A stretch of 28,099 nucleotides of DNA from Nitrospira sp. UBA6493 (GTDB lineage: Bacteria > Nitrospirota > Nitrospiria > Nitrospirales > Nitrospiraceae): positions 5,108 through 33,206 of the forward strand of contig DJMJ01000025.1 of the NCBI GenBank assembly GCA_002435325.1, in the 5' to 3' direction. Below the pieces are notes generated by a model. The model was not told the DNA's origin. It worked only from the letters and a program-made list of their open reading frames with translations, and searched no databases. This document shows positions 18,112 through 25,906 of this stretch, piece by piece (the stretch's first letter is position 1; each line of letters opens with the position of its first letter). A program made the position numbers and the translations under genes.

Positions 18112-18864
18112 CTACCGCCAGCCTTCCCCGCTTGTGCCCCCTCCGAAGCCGCCCCAGTTGCCGCCGAATCCACCTTGGCCGGTTCCCCAATACTCGCCTT
18201 GTTGGATACGACGATAGGGATGGCGAAGGTCCGGACGGCTGATCCACCAGAAAAAGGAGAGCGCCCCGACGCTGGTAAAGAGCGTGATCCAAAATCCGAC
18301 GCCTTTGAAATGATGCTTGGCCAGCGTGCTGACCCGCACTTCCTGCGCCGGGGTCGCGAGCGCCACCACGGTACGATAGAGTCCCTCGCCGAAGTGCCCG
18401 AGCTGAATCGCCGGATGCAGCGTTCCCCCGCCGACTTCGCTCATGATCGCGGGCGTGATGACCGGCAACATCTGGCGGCCCAGCGTCATGGCCGCTTGCC
18501 GTTCCTGCACCGCGACGAGCACCAACACCCCGTGTTCCTGCTGCGCGGACCCAATCCCCCACTTTTCATAGAGCGCCGTTGCATATTCATTGGCCGACTC
18601 AAACGGTTTCAGCGTGGGCACCGTGACGACCACCATCTCGACGCCGGTTTTGCGCTCCAAATCCTGGCACACCGATCGAATGCGCGCTTTCCAATCATCG
18701 TCCAACACCTGCGCGTGGTCGCTGACATAGCCCATCGGACTCGGCAGCTTCGCCCGTTCTTTGGGACGGTCGTAGAGCGCAGCCTGGCTGAGTTCGAGGC
18801 AAACCAATCCCTGGCCCAATACCAAGAGGAACATCAGCGTGACGATTCGCAAGGAATGGATCAT
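18112..18864 (-). CDS. TPM-domain membrane protein (YgcG-like)
   Basis: 250 residues. A signal peptide or anchor at the start is followed by the TPM fold (about residues 45-165; GYVSDHAQVLDDDWKARI, TGVEMVVVTVPTL, EHGVLVLVAVQERQ, then GLYRTVVALAT). A transmembrane helix follows (about 195-210, VGFWITLFTSVGALSFFWW), and the tail is Gly-rich (WGTGQGGFGGNWGGF). TPM proteins have been linked to photosystem-II repair in plants and to envelope functions in bacteria. Here the protein is probably anchored with the domain outside. Its ATG overlaps the stop of the nucleotidyltransferase-like gene by four bases. Confidence 0.82.
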   Translation of the reverse strand: MIHSLRIVTLMFLLVLGQGLVCLELSQAALYDRPKERAKLPSPMGYVSDHAQVLDDDWKARIRSVCQDLERKTGVEMVVVTVPTLKPFESANEYATALYEKWGIGSAQQEHGVLVLVAVQERQAAMTLGRQMLPVITPAIMSEVGGGTLHPAIQLGHFGEGLYRTVVALATPAQEVRVSTLAKHHFKGVGFWITLFTSVGALSFFWWISRPDLRHPYRRIQQGEYWGTGQGGFGGNWGGFGGGTSGEGWR

Positions 18865-19625
18865 GAGCTTTTCTGTCCGATGAGGAATTCGACCTTGGCG
18901 ACAAGCTGGCTCAGGCTCTCCACATAGCGCTCGAATAGCCGAGGCACTTCTTTATGACCGGGAGAAATTTGACCGCGTTTCAGAAGCAGAGCATCATGCA
19001 GGCCGGTTCCATCCAATCCAAGATAGCTGGCGACAGCGCTCAGTACCGCCTCGCCCTGTGACAGCACGGGGAGCCCCAGCACTCGCTGCAAACCGCGCAA
19101 CGACGGAAGCAGCGCGGTCACCGAAAGCGGCAAAAGAATCGTAATGGCATCTTCGGACCCGCCACCTTCGACATAACGTTGCCGCATCCGTAGCAAATTC
19201 CCACGCACACCCTGCAAGACCTGACTTGCCAGATGCCGCTGATCCACCTTGAACCCCACAAAGGGATCCTGCCCCCAGAGGACGCGGTGCTGTTCCTGGA
19301 TCTCCAAATATTCGAGCGGAAACACCAGCGCGGCCGCCTGCAAATCCCGCTGCGTCAGAAACAGCGGCACCACGACTTGCTCCTTCGCCCATCGCCGGTG
19401 CACCGCGCTATATTTCTTGAGCAACTCACCCGCATAGGACTTCAGCAATAACACAATGTTGAAATTCGACCGGCCCGGCAGAAATTCACCACGCACAGCG
19501 CTGCCATACAGCAGAATGCCGTCGAGATGATCCCCGTAGGTCGCGCGTACGTCTTTCACGTACCCGCGCAACTGTTCCTGCGACTCCTCCGGCAATCCTT
19601 CAATCACCCATTCACCCGGCGCCAT
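18861..19625 (-). CDS. Nucleotidyltransferase-fold protein with degenerate active site
   Basis: 254 residues. LYGSAVRGEFLPGRSNFNIVLLL (Gly41-Ser42 onward) is the Pol-beta/MNT-type motif, but the usual Asp-x-Asp metal pair is replaced by Asn54 and Asn56. The fold is kept and the catalysis is probably lost, or the pair has taken a binding role. The rest is helical and matches no domain I know. It is coupled by four bases to the TPM-domain gene downstream, a pairing worth testing for a shared role. Confidence 0.72.
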   Translation of the reverse strand: MAPGEWVIEGLPEESQEQLRGYVKDVRATYGDHLDGILLYGSAVRGEFLPGRSNFNIVLLLKSYAGELLKKYSAVHRRWAKEQVVVPLFLTQRDLQAAALVFPLEYLEIQEQHRVLWGQDPFVGFKVDQRHLASQVLQGVRGNLLRMRQRYVEGGGSEDAITILLPLSVTALLPSLRGLQRVLGLPVLSQGEAVLSAVASYLGLDGTGLHDALLLKRGQISPGHKEVPRLFERYVESLSQLVAKVEFLIGQKSS

Positions 19626-19634
19626 GCACGTACC

Positions 19635-20909
19635 TCATCTTTCCGCTGTGATATTGCTGGCACAGGGGTCGGGAAGAAAACCCGCTGCCATGATACGGTC
19701 GATCATCGAAAACGGGGCGGTTTCTCGCCTACCCGCCGTGGTGGTCAAGACGCGATACCGCAGGCGTGGATTCCGGTCGAGCGTCCGAAACACACGGTCC
19801 CGCAAAAATCCGAGAACCGGATTGGCCGTGTTCCAAAACAACACTTGCTCATCGGCCAGCCGCTGCAACATGGTGACTTGCGGCCGGCGGGCCAATTCAT
19901 AGCGTTTGAGTGTTGCGGCGGAGAAATCCTGCTCGGCCAAACACTCCGGCAGTAAGTCGGCCACGGTCATAGCATCGACCATCGCCTGCATCCGCCCTTG
20001 TGACGCGTGCGGATTCATCGCATGGGCCGCATCACCGATCAACAACGCCCCGTCCGCCACCCAAGTGGGCGTGCGCACACGGCCGGTCGGCATGAAGGCC
20101 GTCTGACCCCAGTCGGACAATCGCTGAAAGAGCGGCTTCAGTGCAGGATCGATCACCGTCCAGGCCTGCTGCAACGCCGGCAGTCCCTGTGCTTTCACCT
20201 TGTCATAGGTGCCAGTAGGAATCATGTAGAAACAATAGACCTTGTCGCCGGCGGCGGGAAAGAGTCCGAGAATCGTCTTCTTGCCGACGAAATACTTTGC
20301 TTCGGTCACCGGCAGCGGCGAATCCAGAATCGCGATGAGATAGCCTTGCGGATAGAGATGAAGGTCCGCAGGAATCTGTAAGGCCTCTCGCACCTTTGAA
20401 AAGGCCCCATCCGCGCCCACCACGACCTTCGCCCGAATCGTCACCTCTTCATCGCCTCGCTTCGCGACCAAGCCAGTCACCTGCGTCCCCTCCCTTATAA
20501 GGCGGAGAAAGCTGGTGCCATACCAGAGCGTGACGGAGGGCTCGGCTTGAATGCCATCGAGAATGGCGTGATGCGCCACATTCGGCAAGGTCACGACAGC
20601 CCGGTTATAGGGCGCGGGCAACTCTCCGTAATCCACCGTGCAGAGCCGTTCGCCGCCGACACGGCAGAAGTGGAACTTGCGCACGGTCCTGGTCGAGTCA
20701 GCCGGCAGCTTGCTCAGGAGACCGAGCCGATCCAACACGTGCTGGCCATTCGGCTGAAGGATTTCTCCTCGCAACCCCTGCGGCGGCCCGGAGGCCTGCT
20801 CGATGATGAGGGTCTTGATGCCTTTCTGCGCCAGCGCGAGGGCCAGGACAGCTCCGCCGCCTCCCGCTCCCACCACCGCGATGTCGGTGTCGATCATCGT
20901 GCCAGCCAT
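19635..20909 (-). CDS. FAD-dependent monooxygenase-like protein (UbiH/PHBH family)
   Basis: 424 residues. The FAD Rossmann motif GAGGGGAVLALALAQKG is at the N-terminus (residues about 14-30). LRGEILQPNG is the usual family segment, and GDAAHAMNPHASQG (with the Asp that contacts FAD) lies in the C-terminal half. The group holds aromatic-ring hydroxylases, ubiquinone or menaquinone-chain hydroxylases and geranylgeranyl reductases, so the substrate is unknown. The ATG at 20909 is preferred over the 20960 frame start because AAGG lies upstream and it does not overlap the next gene. It lies 11 bases after the PLD-like gene. Confidence 0.85.
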   Translation of the reverse strand: MAGTMIDTDIAVVGAGGGGAVLALALAQKGIKTLIIEQASGPPQGLRGEILQPNGQHVLDRLGLLSKLPADSTRTVRKFHFCRVGGERLCTVDYGELPAPYNRAVVTLPNVAHHAILDGIQAEPSVTLWYGTSFLRLIREGTQVTGLVAKRGDEEVTIRAKVVVGADGAFSKVREALQIPADLHLYPQGYLIAILDSPLPVTEAKYFVGKKTILGLFPAAGDKVYCFYMIPTGTYDKVKAQGLPALQQAWTVIDPALKPLFQRLSDWGQTAFMPTGRVRTPTWVADGALLIGDAAHAMNPHASQGRMQAMVDAMTVADLLPECLAEQDFSAATLKRYELARRPQVTMLQRLADEQVLFWNTANPVLGFLRDRVFRTLDRNPRLRYRVLTTTAGRRETAPFSMIDRIMAAGFLPDPCASNITAER

Positions 20910-20920
20910 CGAACGTCGCC

Positions 20921-21487
20921 TTATTCTTTCCAGGGACGGTAGCGCTGTCCGTCCTTCCACATCGCCAGAAACTTGTCGCGTGCCTTCAGCGAGATTGCGT
21001 GATCCCGGATTACATCCAGCCGCTCGTCATTGTAGCGATTGCCGCTGCCGGTGTAGTTCATCGAACCGGAGGCATTGAGCTCATCGTCGATCACCACCTG
21101 CTTGAAATGCATCAGGCCATCGTGCTGGTTCACCAGGATCGGGATGCCGGCCAAATGCAACGTTTCAACTGCCGCCTGTTGCTTTTGATCGTTCAGCCTT
21201 TCGCGATCCGTGATGATCCGCACATCGATGCCCCGTTTCTTGGCCGCGACCAACCCTTTGACGGCAAGCGGAGAGGTCAGCCCATAGACGGCCACGTAGA
21301 TATAGCGCGTCGCATGATCATAGAATTTCACCAGTCTCGTCAGCGGCTCATCTTCAGGTGCATAATAGATCTCAACCGTCGCGGCGAAGATCGAGCTGCT
21401 CACACAGACAATGCTACTGGCGATCAACAGGCACGCCGCACCGAATTGACTCCACCCGAACTGCTTCGACAAGGACGGCATCGTCAT
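20921..21487 (-). CDS. Secreted single-HKD phospholipase-D-like protein
   Basis: 188 residues. A signal peptide (hydrophobic core about residues 17-34, cleavage near IFA|ATV) precedes a PLD-fold domain. The HKD motif is His127, Lys129, Asp134 (HFKQVVID) followed by GSMNYT, matching HxKx4D-x6-GSxN. Single-motif secreted proteins of this type include the Nuc endonuclease, which works as a dimer and degrades DNA in the periplasm. That activity is likely but not proven. The ATG overlaps the previous stop by four bases. Between an FAD enzyme and a small unknown gene. Confidence 0.85.
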   Translation of the reverse strand: MTMPSLSKQFGWSQFGAACLLIASSIVCVSSSIFAATVEIYYAPEDEPLTRLVKFYDHATRYIYVAVYGLTSPLAVKGLVAAKKRGIDVRIITDRERLNDQKQQAAVETLHLAGIPILVNQHDGLMHFKQVVIDDELNASGSMNYTGSGNRYNDERLDVIRDHAISLKARDKFLAMWKDGQRYRPWKE

Positions 21488-21861
21488 TCGGCTTCGAAGA
21501 GATCGCGGAAATGATCATCAGACGCTTCCCAAGCCTGAGGAGCATGAGAACTGAGCCAGCCACGGAGAAATTCCTTTTGCCCCGCCGTCAGCTGTTGTTT
21601 GATCTGGTGTGACCGCCCCTGCAGCGGCTGGAGAAAACCCACGCGTTTTTGAAAGTCCAGCGTGGCGGTGCGCACATAGCAATTCGTGTAGGCCGTCGGT
21701 TTCTCGTCCTCACCGTCGCCTTGAATCCACACCGACAAGAACTTCTCCAGATGGAGGCCCGCGCTATCCATCGCCGGATCGGTATCGTGAAACAATTCCT
21801 GCTCGGATTCCTTCAACGGCGTGGCGTCAAGCGCCCGAAACATAAAATTCTGCTTCCACAT
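21484..21861 (-). CDS. Cytoplasmic protein of unknown function
   Basis: 125 residues, no family recognised. It starts MWKQNFMFRALDATPLKESEQ, has LHLEKFLSVWIQGDG, and has an acidic tail. GGAGGA lies eight bases before the ATG at 21861, which decides that start over 21888. First gene of a tight three-gene minus-strand group with the PLD-like and FAD genes. Confidence 0.7.
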   Translation of the reverse strand: MWKQNFMFRALDATPLKESEQELFHDTDPAMDSAGLHLEKFLSVWIQGDGEDEKPTAYTNCYVRTATLDFQKRVGFLQPLQGRSHQIKQQLTAGQKEFLRGWLSSHAPQAWEASDDHFRDLFEAE

Positions 21862-21940
21862 GAGATCAATCCTCCGAGAAGGCGGCATACTGTAGGGTGG
21901 CCGGAAAGAAAGTCAAGCAACTCCCAGGCCCGGCGTTACC

Positions 21941-21969
21941 TTGACAATAATGAAGGCTCTTTGTTAACT
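21941..21969 (+). promoter_or_regulatory. Candidate promoter of the sulfur-transfer island
   Basis: A perfect TTGACA (21941-21946) lies 17 bases before TTAACT (21964-21969), which matches the -10 consensus only in part. It is about 40 bases before the first gene of the island at 22010 and is the best sigma-70 site in the 148-base gap between the divergent genes. Confidence 0.42.
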
Positions 21970-22009
21970 TCTTGAATTCATTAATCTCTGGGCCAACTTG
22001 GGAGAATCC

Positions 22010-22210
22010 ATGCAGGTCAAGGTCAATGGAAAAGCTGAGGAAATTCAGGGCGGAACCGTCCTCGATTTGCTCAAAATCAAGAAGATTGAACCGCAAATGG
22101 TTGCCGTCGAAGTCAACGACAAGATGATCGATCGGGATCACCTCGCTACGACCCAGCTTACTGAGGGCGATCAGGTGGAATTCCTCTTTTACATGGGGGG
22201 TGGCCGGTGA
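22010..22210 (+). CDS. thiS: ThiS-like sulfur carrier protein ending GGGR
   Basis: 66 residues with the ubiquitin-like ThiS fold (MQVKVNGKAEEIQGGTVLDLL, VAVEVNDKMIDRD, EGDQVEFLFYMGGGR). The C-terminal Gly-Gly of these carriers is adenylated by an E1 enzyme and then converted to a thiocarboxylate. Here one residue, Arg, follows the glycines, so either the Arg is removed first or the chain is not a normal carrier. A JAMM peptidase ends the same gene block. GGGAGA precedes the ATG. It could serve thiamin, cysteine or homocysteine synthesis; the ThiS name is by similarity, and no other thiamin gene is nearby. Confidence 0.88.
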   Translation: MQVKVNGKAEEIQGGTVLDLLKIKKIEPQMVAVEVNDKMIDRDHLATTQLTEGDQVEFLFYMGGGR

Positions 22211-22212
22211 CG

Positions 22213-23136
22213 ATGATCATGCACAAAGAAATCACCGAACTGATTGGAAATACTCCGCTCGTACGATTGAACCGGCTCTCCAAACCAGGCGCCGCGACGA
22301 TTTACGGCAAAGTGGAGTTTTTCAATCCTGGCGGCAGCGTCAAAGACCGTATCTGCCTCAATATGATCAACGAGGCCGAGCGGCAAGGCAAGCTCAAACC
22401 GGGCGGCACGATCGTCGAGCCTACCAGCGGCAACACCGGCATCGGCTTGGCGCTGGTCGCCGCCGTGCGCGGGTACAAGCTGATCCTCGTGATGCCGGAA
22501 AGCATGAGCATGGAGCGGGCCAGCCTACTCTCCTCCTATGGTGCGCAGCTCGTGTTGACGCCCGCCTGGGAAGGGATGAAAGGATCCATCAAGGAAGCCG
22601 AAAGCATCCTAGCGCAGAACCCTACGTATTTTATGCCGGATCAGTTTTCGAATCCGGCCAATCCGGCGATGCACCGCATGACCACGGCGCCTGAAATCCT
22701 GGATGCTCTGGACGGGAAGATCGATGCCTTCGTAGCTGCGGTCGGCACCGGCGGCACGATTACCGGGTGCGGAGAACTGTTCAAGGAAAAGAACCCGAAT
22801 GTGAAAGTGATCGCGGTGGAACCGGCCGGATCCCCGGTCCTCTCAGGTGGAGACCCCGGTCCCCACAAAATTCAAGGCATCGGGGCCGGTTTTGTTCCCA
22901 AAGTGCTGAATCGGAAAATTCTGGATCGCGTGATCACCGTGACGGACGATGAGGCCTATCAGACCGCCAAGCAACTGTCGAAGAAGGAAGGGTTGCTGGT
23001 CGGCATCTCGGCCGGAGCCAATGTGTTCGCCGCGCAAAAGATCGCCGACGAACTGGGGCCCGGCAAGAACGTGGTCACCATCCTCTGCGATACTGGCGAG
23101 CGCTATATCAGCATTGAGAAGTATTTTAATATCTGA
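22213..23136 (+). CDS. cysK: Cysteine synthase, CysK-like
   Basis: 307 residues, a fold-type II PLP enzyme. The PLP lysine is Lys44 in FNPGGSVKDR, the phosphate-binding loop is PTSGNTGIGLA, the second loop is GTGGTITGCG, and the CysK mark QGIGAGFVP is present. It makes cysteine by beta-replacement on O-acetylserine using sulfide, or on an activated serine using a protein thiocarboxylate, as mycobacterial CysM does with CysO. Motifs are nearer to CysK than to CysM, so the thiocarboxylate route is suggested by the neighbours, not by the residues. GTG at 22207 (overlapping the carrier stop) and ATG at 22219 are other possible starts. Confidence 0.92.
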   Translation: MIMHKEITELIGNTPLVRLNRLSKPGAATIYGKVEFFNPGGSVKDRICLNMINEAERQGKLKPGGTIVEPTSGNTGIGLALVAAVRGYKLILVMPESMSMERASLLSSYGAQLVLTPAWEGMKGSIKEAESILAQNPTYFMPDQFSNPANPAMHRMTTAPEILDALDGKIDAFVAAVGTGGTITGCGELFKEKNPNVKVIAVEPAGSPVLSGGDPGPHKIQGIGAGFVPKVLNRKILDRVITVTDDEAYQTAKQLSKKEGLLVGISAGANVFAAQKIADELGPGKNVVTILCDTGERYISIEKYFNI

Positions 23137-23145
23137 GCAACGTAG

Positions 23146-23200
23146 CACTCAGCTCTCAGCAGTCAGCTCCTTGCTGATGGCTGAAAGCCGATGGCTGATA
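23146..23200. repeat. Short palindromic repeat, copy 1
   Basis: A stretch built from variants of CTCAGC, TCAGCAGTCAGC, GCTGATGGCTGA and GCTGATAAC, whose two halves are imperfect inverted repeats. The same type of sequence occurs before the second E1 gene (25817-25894). It looks like a dispersed intergenic element of the REP-like kind. The six extra N-terminal residues (MADNKT) of a longer E1 reading frame would be encoded by this repeat. Confidence 0.6.
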
Positions 23201-23208
23201 ACAAGACA

Positions 23209-24021
23209 ATGGAATTTACTGAAGAACAAATAAACCGCTACAGCCGGCATATCCTGCTTCCCGAAGTCGGAGGCAAAGGACAGAAGAAGATTGCGAAGGC
23301 AAAGATTCTGCTGGTCGGCGCCGGAGGTCTGGGCTCGCCCGCCGGTCTGTACCTGGCCGCCGCCGGGGTCGGAACGATCGGTCTGATCGACAGCGACGTC
23401 GTGGACCTGACGAACTTGCAGCGGCAGATCCTCCACCACACGTCGGATGTCGGCCGTCCGAAAGTGCTGTCGGGGAAAGAAAAGATTCAAGCCTTGAATC
23501 CCGATGTCGCGGTAAACATGTATGAGGAGCGCCTGACTGCCGGAAACGCGCTCAAGATCTTCGGCGAGTACGATGTCATCATCGACGGCGTCGATAACTT
23601 CACCGCCAAGTTCCTGATCAACGATGCCTGCTACTTCGCCGACAAGCCGCTCGTGCATGGTGGCATCCTGCGATTCGATGGGCGCGTGACCACCATTGTG
23701 CCGAAGAAGTCCGCCTGCTATCGTTGCGTCTTCAAGAAGCCGCCTCCTGCCGGGCTGGTGGCCTCCTGCCAGGAAGCGGGTGTCATCGGGGTGCTGGCCG
23801 GTATTATCGGCACGATCCAGGCAACGGAAGCCCTCAAGCTCATCCTGGGCATCGGCCGTCCCCTGACCGACCGGCTGCTGGACTTCGATGCGAAGAAAAC
23901 GCAATTCCGTGAAATCAAAGTGAAGCGCAACCCGGATTGCGCGCTTTGCGGTGATCATCCGACGATCACCGAACTATTCGACGATGGAGACCCGTTCGCG
24001 GGCTGTGCCGCACGTCCGTAG
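23209..24021 (+). CDS. moeB: MoeB/ThiF-type E1-like adenylyltransferase 1
   Basis: 270 residues. The Rossmann ATP-binding loop GAGGLGSPAGLYL, the NLQRQ motif and the Cys-x2-Cys pairs (CYRC and CALC) of the zinc site are all present, as is SCQEAGVIGVLAG. These enzymes adenylate the C-terminal glycine of a ubiquitin-like carrier (MoaD, ThiS or CysO), a step towards the thiocarboxylate. No rhodanese domain is fused, so sulfur must come from elsewhere. The start at 23209 aligns with the second E1 (MELTDSQ versus MEFTEEQ); the longer frame from 23191 lies in a repeat. Which carrier it uses is unknown. Confidence 0.9.
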   Translation: MEFTEEQINRYSRHILLPEVGGKGQKKIAKAKILLVGAGGLGSPAGLYLAAAGVGTIGLIDSDVVDLTNLQRQILHHTSDVGRPKVLSGKEKIQALNPDVAVNMYEERLTAGNALKIFGEYDVIIDGVDNFTAKFLINDACYFADKPLVHGGILRFDGRVTTIVPKKSACYRCVFKKPPPAGLVASCQEAGVIGVLAGIIGTIQATEALKLILGIGRPLTDRLLDFDAKKTQFREIKVKRNPDCALCGDHPTITELFDDGDPFAGCAARP

Positions 24022-24048
24022 TGCTCAACTTCTTACGATGGTGTCGCA

Positions 24049-25299
24049 ATGCCGAAAATGAAAGCCCTAGTGTGCCGGGAATGCGGAAAAGAATATCCGA
24101 CGAAGGCGATCCACGTGTGCGAAATGTGCTTCGGTCCCCTCGAAGTGAAGTACAACTACGAGGAGATCAAGAAAGCGATTTCGCGGAAGAAGATCGAGGA
24201 CGGCCCCCACAGCATGTGGCGCTATCTCGATTTGCTCCCGGTCGAAGGCACCAATTTCGTGGGGCCGCATGCCGGGTTGACACCGCTGGTCCGCGCCAAA
24301 AATCTCGGCGCCTATCTCGGGCTCGACGAGCTGTATATCAAGAACGATACGGTCAATCACCCGACCCTTTCCTTCAAGGATCGCGTCGTCGCCGTCGCGC
24401 TGACGCGGGCGCGCGAGCTGGGCTTCGAGACCGTTGCCTGCGCATCGACCGGGAATTTGGCCAACTCAGTGTCCGCTCACGCGGCAGCCGCCAATCTCCA
24501 TTGCTACGTCTTCATCCCGGGAGACTTGGAATCCGCAAAAGTGCTGGGCAACCTCATCTATAAACCCCACGTGGTCGAGATCGAAGGCAACTACGACGAT
24601 GTGAACCGGCTTTGCAGCGAAATCGCCGGCGAACACGGGTGGGCCTTCGTGAACATCAATATCCGCCCCTACTACGCCGAAGGCTCCAAAACCCTCGCGT
24701 ACGAAACAGTGGAGCAACTGGGCTGGAAAACGCCCGATCAAGTCGTCATTCCCATGGCCTCAGGCTCGCTACTCACCAAAATCTGGAAGGGCCTGCACGA
24801 GATGAAATATGTGGGTCTTATCGACGACGTGCGCACGAAGCTCAACGGCGCCCAGGCGGAAGGCTGCTCGCCGATCTCCACCGCCTTCAAAGCGGGGCGA
24901 GACTTTTTCAAGCCCGTGAAGCCGAAGACCATCGCCAAATCGCTGGCTATCGGAAACCCGGCCGACGGCTACTATGCGCTCAAAGCCACGGCGGAGAGCA
25001 AGGGCTCCATGGACATGGTGACCGACGAAGAAGTGGTGGACGGCATCAAGCTCCTCGCCCAGACAGAAGGCATCTTTGCCGAAACCGCCGGAGGCGTGAC
25101 AATCGGCGTGCTGAAAAAGCTGGTCAAGCAGGGCGTGATCAAGAAAAATGAAGTCACAGTGGCCTACATCACGGGCAACGGATTGAAGACGCAGGAAGCG
25201 GTCATCGACGCCGTTGGACGGCCGACCCGAATTCAACCGAGCCTCGTGGCCTTTGAAAAAACCTTTAAGCTGGGCAAAAACGGTGGTGGTGACGCATGA
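24049..25299 (+). CDS. thrC: Threonine synthase (possibly a thiocarboxylate-using variant)
   Basis: 416 residues. An N-terminal zinc ribbon (Cys9, Cys12, Cys24, Cys27) is followed by a PLP domain with Lys110 in HPTLSFKDR and the phosphate loop ASTGNLANS. Classical threonine synthase turns O-phosphohomoserine into threonine and phosphate, and the fit to the family is good. The position is odd: it overlaps a sulfur carrier by four bases (ATGA) inside a thiocarboxylate island, where a PLP enzyme acting on O-phosphohomoserine could in principle put sulfur on the gamma carbon and make homocysteine. That idea is speculation; the default call is threonine synthase. Confidence 0.9.
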   Translation: MPKMKALVCRECGKEYPTKAIHVCEMCFGPLEVKYNYEEIKKAISRKKIEDGPHSMWRYLDLLPVEGTNFVGPHAGLTPLVRAKNLGAYLGLDELYIKNDTVNHPTLSFKDRVVAVALTRARELGFETVACASTGNLANSVSAHAAAANLHCYVFIPGDLESAKVLGNLIYKPHVVEIEGNYDDVNRLCSEIAGEHGWAFVNINIRPYYAEGSKTLAYETVEQLGWKTPDQVVIPMASGSLLTKIWKGLHEMKYVGLIDDVRTKLNGAQAEGCSPISTAFKAGRDFFKPVKPKTIAKSLAIGNPADGYYALKATAESKGSMDMVTDEEVVDGIKLLAQTEGIFAETAGGVTIGVLKKLVKQGVIKKNEVTVAYITGNGLKTQEAVIDAVGRPTRIQPSLVAFEKTFKLGKNGGGDA

Positions 25300-25568
25300 T
25301 TAAAGTCCGCATTCCAACTCCGCTCAGACCGCTGACCAAGAACCAAGGCGAAGTCGATATCGCGGCCGGCTCAATCGGCGATATGGTGAACACCTTGGAA
25401 AGCACGTATCCGGGCATCAAGGCGCGCCTCTGCGATGACAGCGGCGAGCTTCGCCGGTTCGTGAATATTTATGTCAACGAGGAAGATATCCGCTTCCTCA
25501 AAGGCAAAGACACCGCCTTGAAAGCCGGCGATGAAGTGTCCATCGTTCCGGCAATTGCGGGAGGCTAA
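25296..25568 (+). CDS. MoaD/CysO-like sulfur carrier ending AIAGG
   Basis: 90 residues with a ubiquitin-like fold (MIKVRIPTPLRPLTK, IGDMVNTLESTYPGI, FVNIYVNEEDIRFL, DEVSIVPAIAGG). The Ile-Val-Pro-Ala-Ile-Ala-Gly-Gly end is like CysO and other carriers that are already mature. CysO as thiocarboxylate gives its sulfur to an activated serine on CysM and is then freed by a JAMM peptidase. Start overlaps thrC by four bases. Its partners could be either E1 and either PLP enzyme. Confidence 0.9.
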   Translation: MIKVRIPTPLRPLTKNQGEVDIAAGSIGDMVNTLESTYPGIKARLCDDSGELRRFVNIYVNEEDIRFLKGKDTALKAGDEVSIVPAIAGG

Positions 25569-25570
25569 CC

Positions 25571-25810
25571 ATGTCACACTTGCGTTTTCATGTCCGCTTT
25601 CCGGAAGACAAGGTCAAGGAACCGATCATTTACCAGATCGGCCGCGAGTACAACATCGTCACCAACGTGCGCCGCGCCGATGTGCGGGAAACGACCGGCT
25701 GGGTGGACGTGGAACTCTCGGGTGAGACGGCGGAAATCGAGCGGGCCCTTGAAGGCCTCCGCAAGAAAGGCTGCGTCGTCGATCCGATCGAATTGAACGT
25801 CGTCGAATAA
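25571..25810 (+). CDS. Stand-alone NIL-domain protein
   Basis: 79 residues, a single NIL domain (LRFHVRFPEDKVKEPIIYQIG, IVTNVRRADVRETTGWVDVELSG, AEIERALEGLRKKG). NIL domains bind methionine at the C-terminus of MetN transporters, and also occur in archaeal proteins tied to homocysteine formation from aspartate semialdehyde. Here the domain is alone, lying just after a sulfur carrier. GGGAGG precedes the ATG. A sensor, allosteric or sulfur-transfer partner is possible; none is proven. Confidence 0.85.
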   Translation: MSHLRFHVRFPEDKVKEPIIYQIGREYNIVTNVRRADVRETTGWVDVELSGETAEIERALEGLRKKGCVVDPIELNVVE

Positions 25811-25816
25811 GGGGAC

Positions 25817-25894
25817 TAGCTTTCAGCAGTCGGCACTCAGCATTCAGCCCTGAAGATTTCTCATACCAGGACACTGTTGGCTGATAGCTGAGCG
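25817..25894. repeat. Short palindromic repeat, copy 2
   Basis: It contains TTTCAGCAGTCGGCACTCAG and TTGGCTGATAGCTGAGCGC at its ends, the same unit types as the 23146 repeat, with a longer unrelated middle. It fills most of the 96-base gap before the second E1 gene. Confidence 0.55.
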
Positions 25895-25906
25895 CTTAAT
25901 CAAATT

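Noticed and set aside
18175..18927. 250-codon plus-strand frame opposite the TPM gene
   Set aside because: The minus-strand product has a signal peptide, TPM motifs and a coupled start; the plus-strand frame has none of these.
23149..23958. 269-codon minus-strand frame opposite the first E1 gene
   Set aside because: Antisense to a secure MoeB/ThiF gene, with low-complexity His/Asp-rich translation; a codon-bias shadow.
23146..25894. Repeats near the E1 genes as a possible CRISPR array
   Set aside because: Only two copies 2.7 kb apart, with unequal middles and no regular spacers or cas genes.
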